Made by a program: the position numbers and the translations under genes
From: JANNPJ01 sp965200525
Lineage (GTDB): Bacteria > Actinomycetota > Actinomycetes > Actinomycetales > Kineosporiaceae
Length of the DNA stretch: 64,000 bases
NCBI GenBank assembly: GCA_965200525.1
Contig: OZ241368.1
Span: forward strand, 1,240,001-1,304,000
Reading direction: 5' to 3'
In this document: positions 59,527-64,000 of the stretch, piece by piece
Layout: the number at the start of each line of letters is the position of its first letter
Position numbering within the stretch: the stretch's first letter is position 1
Notes under the pieces: model-generated
What the model saw: the letters and a program-made list of their open reading frames with translations, nothing else
Databases searched by the model: none
What the model was told of the DNA's origin: nothing

Positions 59527-60773
59527 GCGCGACCGATCGGCACGCTGAGCATCACGGTGGTGCCGGTGCCCGGCCGGGACCAGACGGCCACGCTGCCGCC
59601 GATGTCGGTGATCCGGCCGCGGACCGATTCGGCCAGGCCGAGCCGGTCGTCGGGCACCTGGTCGGGGTCGAACCCCCGGCCCTGGTCGACGACCAGGACG
59701 ACCAGGTCGTCGGCCTGCCGGCTGACCACCACTTCGGCCACCGAGACGCCGGCGTGCCGGGTGACGTTGAGCAGGCACTCCTCGACCGCCGCGTCGACCG
59801 CCGGGCCGGTCACCGGGCCCAGCGTGGCCAGCTGACCGATCTCGCCGAGCCGGCGCACCTGGAGCCCGGCCGACAACCAGGGCCTCGGCAGCACGTTGGG
59901 CAGGGCCGGGTCGAGCGCGGGTTCCGAGCGGTGCACCGGGCGCTCGGTCCGCCACGAGTCCTGGGCCAGGAAGGCCAGGTCGCGCCGGCAGAGCTCGCGG
60001 ACCGGCCCCGGCTCGATGTCGAAGTCGCGGTGCGAGAGCAGGGTCAGCGTGGTCAGCACGGTGTCGTGCAGGTCGCGGTCGGCCCGCCGGCCGGCCTGCC
60101 AGCGGGCGGCGGCGACCCGCTGGGTGGCCAGCGCGTCGTCCACCCCGCGTAGCGCCGCCTCGGTCTCGACGAAGCCGCGGCCGGCCATCACCTGGATGCA
60201 GGAGGAGACGATCGTGGACGTCGGGATGGCCAGCAGGTCGAGCTCGCGGAACGGGCTGCCGGCCCGGTGACCGACGACCACCTCGGCGGTGACGGCCAGC
60301 AGGGCGGCCAGCAGCCCGGCCCGCGGCCGGCGGCCCAGGGCCAGCCCGACGGTCGCCCCGGTGGCCACCGTGTTGACCAGCAGCGGGGCCGACGGCCAGC
60401 CCCGCTCGATCGCGACCTGGACCACGGTCGCCGTCATCAGGGTGTTCATCGCCAGCGCGGCCACCAGCAGGTCGAACCGGGGCCACTTGCAGGCGGCCAC
60501 GACCAGGCTGCCGGTGCCGGCCAGCAGCACCAGGGTGCCGAGCTGGTCGGCCCGGCCCGGTCCGGGTTGCACGATCACGGCCAGGCCGCCGGCCACCAGG
60601 TACATCCAGCTGGCCCGGGTGCCCAGCCGTTTGAGCGCCTCCTGGCCGCGGAACACCGGCCGGGCCACCGGCGGATCGGTGACGATCAGGGTCGGACCGC
60701 TGTCGGCGGCGTCCTCGACCAGCACCGGGGCGTCACCGAGGTCGGCGGTCCGGCGCGTGGCGGGTGTGGTCAC
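59523..60773 (-). CDS. Sensor histidine kinase, NarL/DesK-type (HisKA_3)
   Basis: The 416-residue protein has a polar N-terminus (about 55 residues), roughly six hydrophobic segments (about 55-205), a dimerisation helix with the phospho-acceptor His in RRADRDLHDTVLTTLTLL, and an ATPase domain with the N box ECLLNVTRHAG, G1 DQGRGFDP and G2-like GGSVAVWSRPGTGTTV. Sensor input lies in the membrane part; no large external domain. Its GTG start overlaps the stop of the response regulator gene (GTGA), making them a clear pair. Confidence 0.9.
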   Translation of the reverse strand: MTTPATRRTADLGDAPVLVEDAADSGPTLIVTDPPVARPVFRGQEALKRLGTRASWMYLVAGGLAVIVQPGPGRADQLGTLVLLAGTGSLVVAACKWPRFDLLVAALAMNTLMTATVVQVAIERGWPSAPLLVNTVATGATVGLALGRRPRAGLLAALLAVTAEVVVGHRAGSPFRELDLLAIPTSTIVSSCIQVMAGRGFVETEAALRGVDDALATQRVAAARWQAGRRADRDLHDTVLTTLTLLSHRDFDIEPGPVRELCRRDLAFLAQDSWRTERPVHRSEPALDPALPNVLPRPWLSAGLQVRRLGEIGQLATLGPVTGPAVDAAVEECLLNVTRHAGVSVAEVVVSRQADDLVVLVVDQGRGFDPDQVPDDRLGLAESVRGRITDIGGSVAVWSRPGTGTTVMLSVPIGRA

Positions 60774-61465
60774 CGGGACTCGTTCCGGACCTCGTGATCG
60801 AGGATCAGGCCGTCCTCGATCGCCCGGTCCCGCAGTTCCAGCTTGGTCCGGGCCCCCCGGCCGACCTGGTCGTACTTGTCACGGACCCGGTCGAGGTAGC
60901 TCTTGGCGGTCTCGTAGCCGACGCCGAGCTGGCGGGCCACCGTCTTCAGCGGCAGGCCCGAGGCGTACAGGGTCAGGGCCCGCAGCTCCTGCCCGCTGAG
61001 GTCCGGGGCCAAATCGGGGGTGTCGAGCAGCAGGGCGGCCAGGCCCGGCGTCAGGTAGCGCTCGCCCCGGGCGGCGGCCGCGATCGAGAGGTACACCTGC
61101 TCGGTCGAGTCGGCCTTCGGCACGTACCCCTGGGCCCCGGCCGACAGCGCCGAGCGCACGTGCCGGGACTCGGCGAAGCTGCTGACCACCACCACCTCCG
61201 AGCCGGCGGCCCGGGCATTGGCGATCTTGACGTGCGGCGGCACGCCGTCCCCGAGATCGAGGTCCAGGACGACGACGTCGACCGGGAACCGCGGGTCGGT
61301 GACGAACTGGGCCCAGGACGTCGCGACCACGGCGATCTGCAGTTCCGAGTCGTGCTCGGCCAGACATCGGGTCAACCCGTCCAGAAACATCGTGTGGTCG
61401 TCGACCAGACCGATCCGGATCGGCCGCCCTGCTCTTCCATCGCCCATGTTCGCCCCGTCAATCAT
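60770..61465 (-). CDS. LuxR/NarL-family response regulator
   Basis: The 231-residue regulator has a receiver domain with the acidic pair LVDDHTMFLDGL, phospho-Asp in VVVLDLDLGDG, and Lys in GYVPKADS, followed by a C-terminal LuxR-type HTH (LSGQELRALTLYASGLPLKT; YETAKSYLDRVRDKY). The HTH segment is somewhat diverged from classical NarL proteins. ATG 61465 is used; ATG 61447, which has GGGG about 7 nt upstream, is an equally good start. It begins 13 bp after the purN stop, so the two-component genes may be read from purN, an unusual link between purine synthesis and signalling. Confidence 0.9.
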   Translation of the reverse strand: MIDGANMGDGRAGRPIRIGLVDDHTMFLDGLTRCLAEHDSELQIAVVATSWAQFVTDPRFPVDVVVLDLDLGDGVPPHVKIANARAAGSEVVVVSSFAESRHVRSALSAGAQGYVPKADSTEQVYLSIAAAARGERYLTPGLAALLLDTPDLAPDLSGQELRALTLYASGLPLKTVARQLGVGYETAKSYLDRVRDKYDQVGRGARTKLELRDRAIEDGLILDHEVRNESR

Positions 61466-61478
61466 CCCGTGAGCCGTG

Positions 61479-62144
61479 CTACCCGTCCCGGTCCATGATC
61501 GTCGAGCCCGTCGCCGGACCCAGATTCACGATTCTGCCCTCGACCCGCCAGCCCTCGCGGGCCATCCGGCCGACCACGTCGACCAGAAGGGCCCGCTCGA
61601 CCACCTTGATCCGCTCATGCAGTGTGCTCTCGTTGTCACCCTCGAGTACATCCACAGCACGTTGAGCGACGATCGGACCGGTGTCCGTGCCCTCGTCGAC
61701 CAGGATCACGGTGCAGCCGCTGACCTTCACGCCGTGAGCCAGCGCCTCCCGCACGCCGTGCGCCCCGGGGAAGGCCGGCAGCAGCGCGGGGTGGGTGTTG
61801 ATGATCCGGCCGCCGTAGCGGCGCAGCATCGGCGCCCCGAGGATGCGCATGAAGCCGGCCAGCACCACGAGGTCGGGGTGGAACGTGTCGACCGCCCGCG
61901 CGAATGCCTCGTCCCAGCTCGGGCGGTCCGGAAAGTCCTTCAGGGCGACGACGGCGGTGGGCACCCCGGCCGCCCGGGCCCGGTCCAGGCCGCCGGCGTC
62001 CGGGCGGTCGGAGAGCACGGCGCTGACCGTGAACCCGTCGCCCTCGTCGAGCAGGGCCTGCAGCAGGGTGCCGCTGCCGGAGACGACCACCGCGACCCGA
62101 GGTGGGGCCGCGGCGCCGGGGGTGGGGCTTTGTTCCTCCGTCAC
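61479..62144 (-). CDS. purN: Phosphoribosylglycinamide formyltransferase (GART)
   Basis: The 221-residue enzyme transfers the formyl group of 10-formyl-THF to GAR, the third step of purine synthesis. RVAVVVSGSGTLLQALLD is the phosphate-binding region near residue 15; GFMRILGAPMLRRYGGRIIN precedes the catalytic Asn-His in INTHPALLPAFPGAHG, and DEGTDTGPIVAQ contains the Asp. Length is normal. TATCGT 8 nt upstream supports the GTG start. Its order beside a PerM homologue (upstream) is conserved in mycobacteria. Confidence 0.95.
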   Translation of the reverse strand: MTEEQSPTPGAAAPPRVAVVVSGSGTLLQALLDEGDGFTVSAVLSDRPDAGGLDRARAAGVPTAVVALKDFPDRPSWDEAFARAVDTFHPDLVVLAGFMRILGAPMLRRYGGRIINTHPALLPAFPGAHGVREALAHGVKVSGCTVILVDEGTDTGPIVAQRAVDVLEGDNESTLHERIKVVERALLVDVVGRMAREGWRVEGRIVNLGPATGSTIMDRDG

Positions 62145-62152
62145 GATTGACG

Positions 62153-62158
62153 ACGATA
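62153..62158 (-). promoter_or_regulatory. -10 box of purN (leaderless type)
   Basis: TATCGT on the minus strand fits TANNNT and ends 8 nt before the GTG start. Confidence 0.6.
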
Positions 62159-62190
62159 GTCACTCAACCGGCCCGGCGTGGGCCACGTGA

Positions 62191-62246
62191 ACTGATCCAT
62201 GTACGCGAGCGGGGGTGATCACCCCCGCCGAGGGACATGGATCAGT
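62191..62246. repeat. 56-bp nested palindrome between perM and purN (copy 2 of the 18-mer)
   Basis: ACTGATCCATGT (62191-62202) and its exact reverse complement (62235-62246) enclose the perfect palindrome CGGGGGTGATCACCCCCG (62210-62227), also present at 20396-20413. It starts 8 bp after the perM stop codon on the minus strand, so it may terminate perM. Confidence 0.75.
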
Positions 62247-62253
62247 GCGCAGA

Positions 62254-63723
62254 TCAGTCCAGCGGCAGGATCGACGGGCCGGCCGGAGTGTCCGGCCCGA
62301 GCCGGGCGGGCGGCCGGGACGCAGCGGGGGGCCGCGACGCAGCAGGCGGCCGCGACGCAGCGGGTGACCCGAGCGGGGAGGCCGGTCGCGATGAAGCGGG
62401 GGGCCGGGGCGAGGTGGGTGGGGGGCCGGGCTCGGGCGGGGCGGCCGTCGGCTCGGGGCCGGCCGAGAGCTGGCGCACCAGCAGGCCCAGGCCGACCGCG
62501 ACGAAGGCGCCGAGCCCGACCTCGAGCGCTGCCACGGGACCGAGTTGCCAGACGGTGGGCCCGAACCGGGAGAGCCGGCCCGGGCCGGCCGGGCCGCCGG
62601 AGAGCCAGCCGAGCCCGGCCCAGGCCGTGCCGGCCACGACGGCCGTGATCGCGGCGTCCTGCAAGGCGGTCGCGGTCGAGCCGTCGCTCTTGGCCATGAT
62701 CAGCCGCCCGGCCAGCACGCCGGCCAGCACCGGCAGGGCGAGCAGGGCCCAGGCCCAGACCGGCGGCGTCCCGGGCGAGGGCAGCGCCCCGAGCAGCGGC
62801 ACCGCCGGCAGCGGCCCGAGCCGGACGTGGCCGGGAGTCACCGACGTCCCGGTGCCGACCGCGAACCCGGGGCCGGCCGCGTACGACGCGCACCAGATCA
62901 CCACGTTGGGGACGACGATCAGCTGGCCCAGGATCAGCACCAGCCCACCGACCGCCCCGGCCCCGAGGGCCCGGTGCAGCACGAGCACCTCGTGCCGGCC
63001 GGCCCCGAACGCGACCAGGAACAACAGCAGCCCACCGGTGAGCTGGACACCGAGCGCGGCCCCGACCGGTCGGAGGTTGCGCCGGACCGGGAGCGGGAAC
63101 CGCAGCCAGGCGACGGTCCGGCGCAGGCCGGGCAGCACTCCCCCGCCGACCCAGGCCGCGGCCCCGGCGGTCGAGGCCAGCGCGCAGATCAGGGCGGCCC
63201 CGACGAAGGCCTGGGCCACCAGCGGCCGGATGCTGCCGGTGGTGGCCAGCACGCCGACGAGGGTGACCAGCCCGGCGTAAGTCAGGGTCAGGGCGACCAT
63301 GGCCCGGGGCGGCGGCAGCACCGGCCGGTGCCGGCCGATCCCGGCCCGGATCGCGGCCGCGTTCGGGTCCATCGCCCGGGCCAGCCGGACCCCGGCGAAC
63401 CAGCAGGTGACCAGGGGCACGGCCAGCGCGCCGAGCGGCACCAGGCCGACGTGTCCGCCGGGGATCACGATCCCGGCGTGATGGGCGAGCAACCAGAGCC
63501 CGACGCCGACCTGGAGCGCCTGCCCCCAGGGGGCCTGGCTGTACGAGGCGGTGGCCCAGGCCAGCACCACCGGGACCAGAATCACGACCAGGGACGCCGC
63601 CGCCGCCTGCCCCGCGGCCAGCGCTCCGACGATCATCGGCGAGCGTTCCGGACGGCGAGCGCCCGGCCCGCCCCCGGAACCGGGCGTCGCGGGCCGGCCG
63701 GAACGGTCGACAAGAGTGCTCAT
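62254..63723 (-). CDS. perM: PerM-like polytopic membrane protein (DUF6350)
   Basis: The 489-residue protein has about ten transmembrane helices through residue 405 and a cytoplasmic Pro/Ser/Arg-rich tail containing tandem AASRPP repeats. Segments SYSQAPWGQALQVGVGLWLL, HHAGIVIPGGHVGLVPLGA, and WCASYAAGPGFAVGTGTSV fit the DUF6350 family that includes mycobacterial PerM, which affects cell division and persistence. The gene order perM-purN agrees with mycobacteria. The ATG at 63723 has only GGTAG in front; an internal ATG near residue 30 is possible. Confidence 0.85.
   Translation of the reverse strand: MSTLVDRSGRPATPGSGGGPGARRPERSPMIVGALAAGQAAAASLVVILVPVVLAWATASYSQAPWGQALQVGVGLWLLAHHAGIVIPGGHVGLVPLGALAVPLVTCWFAGVRLARAMDPNAAAIRAGIGRHRPVLPPPRAMVALTLTYAGLVTLVGVLATTGSIRPLVAQAFVGAALICALASTAGAAAWVGGGVLPGLRRTVAWLRFPLPVRRNLRPVGAALGVQLTGGLLLFLVAFGAGRHEVLVLHRALGAGAVGGLVLILGQLIVVPNVVIWCASYAAGPGFAVGTGTSVTPGHVRLGPLPAVPLLGALPSPGTPPVWAWALLALPVLAGVLAGRLIMAKSDGSTATALQDAAITAVVAGTAWAGLGWLSGGPAGPGRLSRFGPTVWQLGPVAALEVGLGAFVAVGLGLLVRQLSAGPEPTAAPPEPGPPPTSPRPPASSRPASPLGSPAASRPPAASRPPAASRPPARLGPDTPAGPSILPLD
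62311..62364. repeat. Three tandem 18-bp units in the perM 3' end
   Basis: Units 62311-62328, 62329-62346 and 62347-62364 differ by one to a few bases and encode repeated six-residue AASRPP motifs in the cytoplasmic tail. Confidence 0.75.
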
Positions 63724-63864
63724 TGCTACCCATGCTCGCGTGAATCACCCGCGCGGCGGGGGAGGCTCGCAGGGGCGGTTGTGAATACGCTGGCGCCCAC
63801 CTGCGCGGTGCGCAGTCGACCCCAGTTCAGCCCGGCCGAGTTCAGCCCGGATTCGAGGAGACCG

Positions 63865-64000
63865 ATGTCAGGCGACGACCCCCGGTACGGCCCGCCGGCC
63901 CCGGCCCGGTACGGGCCCGGGCCGCAGCCTGGGCAATACCCCTCGGGTCAGTACGGCGCTGCCCCGGCCGGACCGGGTGGCCCCGGTTCGGGTGGCCCGG
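63865..64000 (+). CDS. Pro/Gly/Tyr-rich protein, N-terminal part (window edge)
   Basis: GAGGAG lies 5 nt before an ATG at 63865 and the frame stays open to the window end. The 45 visible residues are a low-complexity Pro/Gly/Tyr/Gln-rich region (MSGDDPRYGPPAPARYGPG). The position beside perM suggests a DUF5336/Rv0954-type membrane protein, which has such an N-terminus, but the membrane part lies outside the window. Divergent from perM. Confidence 0.6.
   Translation, partial: MSGDDPRYGPPAPARYGPGPQPGQYPSGQYGAAPAGPGGPGSGGP

Noticed and set aside
1..64000. tRNA or rRNA genes
   Set aside because: No stretch with tRNA T-arm and acceptor patterns or rRNA landmarks was seen while reading; a covariance search was not possible.

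Overview
The window is very GC-rich (about 70% or more by eye), gene-dense and full of GTG starts, ATGA/GTGA start-stop overlaps and TANNNT -10 boxes sitting 6-9 nt before start codons. The gene families (PknG-GlnX-GlnH, PerM/DUF6350 beside purN and purH, DUF3017, DUF6318, type II isocitrate dehydrogenase, MgtA-like mannosyltransferase) point to an actinobacterium outside Mycobacterium, in the broad Frankia/Cryptosporangium/Kineosporia range. The species cannot be fixed from the sequence alone. No rRNA, tRNA, CRISPR array or prophage was seen.

Layout. 1-1200 is the 3' end of a GH65 phosphorylase/hydrolase. 1281-10429 is a nucleoside uptake and salvage locus on the minus strand: M20 amidohydrolase, BMP-type lipoprotein, ABC ATPase, two permeases, cytidine deaminase and thymidine phosphorylase, with a YdeI-like gene inserted in opposite orientation. 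10677-14287 holds an unknown helical protein and a coupled type III polyketide synthase/methyltransferase pair. 14401-25897 contains mannose and envelope genes (GDP-mannose pyrophosphorylase, MgtA-like glycosyltransferase, D,D-carboxypeptidase, GT-C-like membrane protein, later mannose-6-phosphate isomerase) around a trpS-ligT-yihY operon. 25957-38355 is housekeeping: xth, a second M20 enzyme, glyA-folD behind a probable ZTP riboswitch, DUF2207/LemA, icd, a GH26-like membrane-anchored glycosidase and purU.

38390-43601 is the only clearly accessory stretch. An intact IS481-family element with CTAG target duplications sits immediately upstream of a beta-propeller gene. It is followed by a lower-GC pair: a DUF6318 lipoprotein gene broken by an in-frame amber codon, and a PKD-like secreted protein gene.

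43680-56273 (minus strand) is the highlight: a compact ten-gene, mostly start-stop-overlapping operon telA - unknown - CbbX-like AAA ATPase - glnX - glnH - coiled-coil protein - pknG - PP2C phosphatase - VWA protein - zinc-ribbon/FHA protein. It joins the GlnH/GlnX/PknG amino-acid sensing branch known from mycobacteria and corynebacteria to a kinase/phosphatase/VWA set resembling the TerY-P triad of Ter-type stress systems, plus TelA. The kinase, phosphatase and FHA protein share the same type of zinc ribbon at their N-termini.

56414-63723 carries the conserved purine block (DUF3017, purH, two-component genes, purN, perM), with a divergent Pro/Gly/Tyr-rich gene cut by the window end. With glyA, folD and purU, the window is rich in one-carbon and purine genes.
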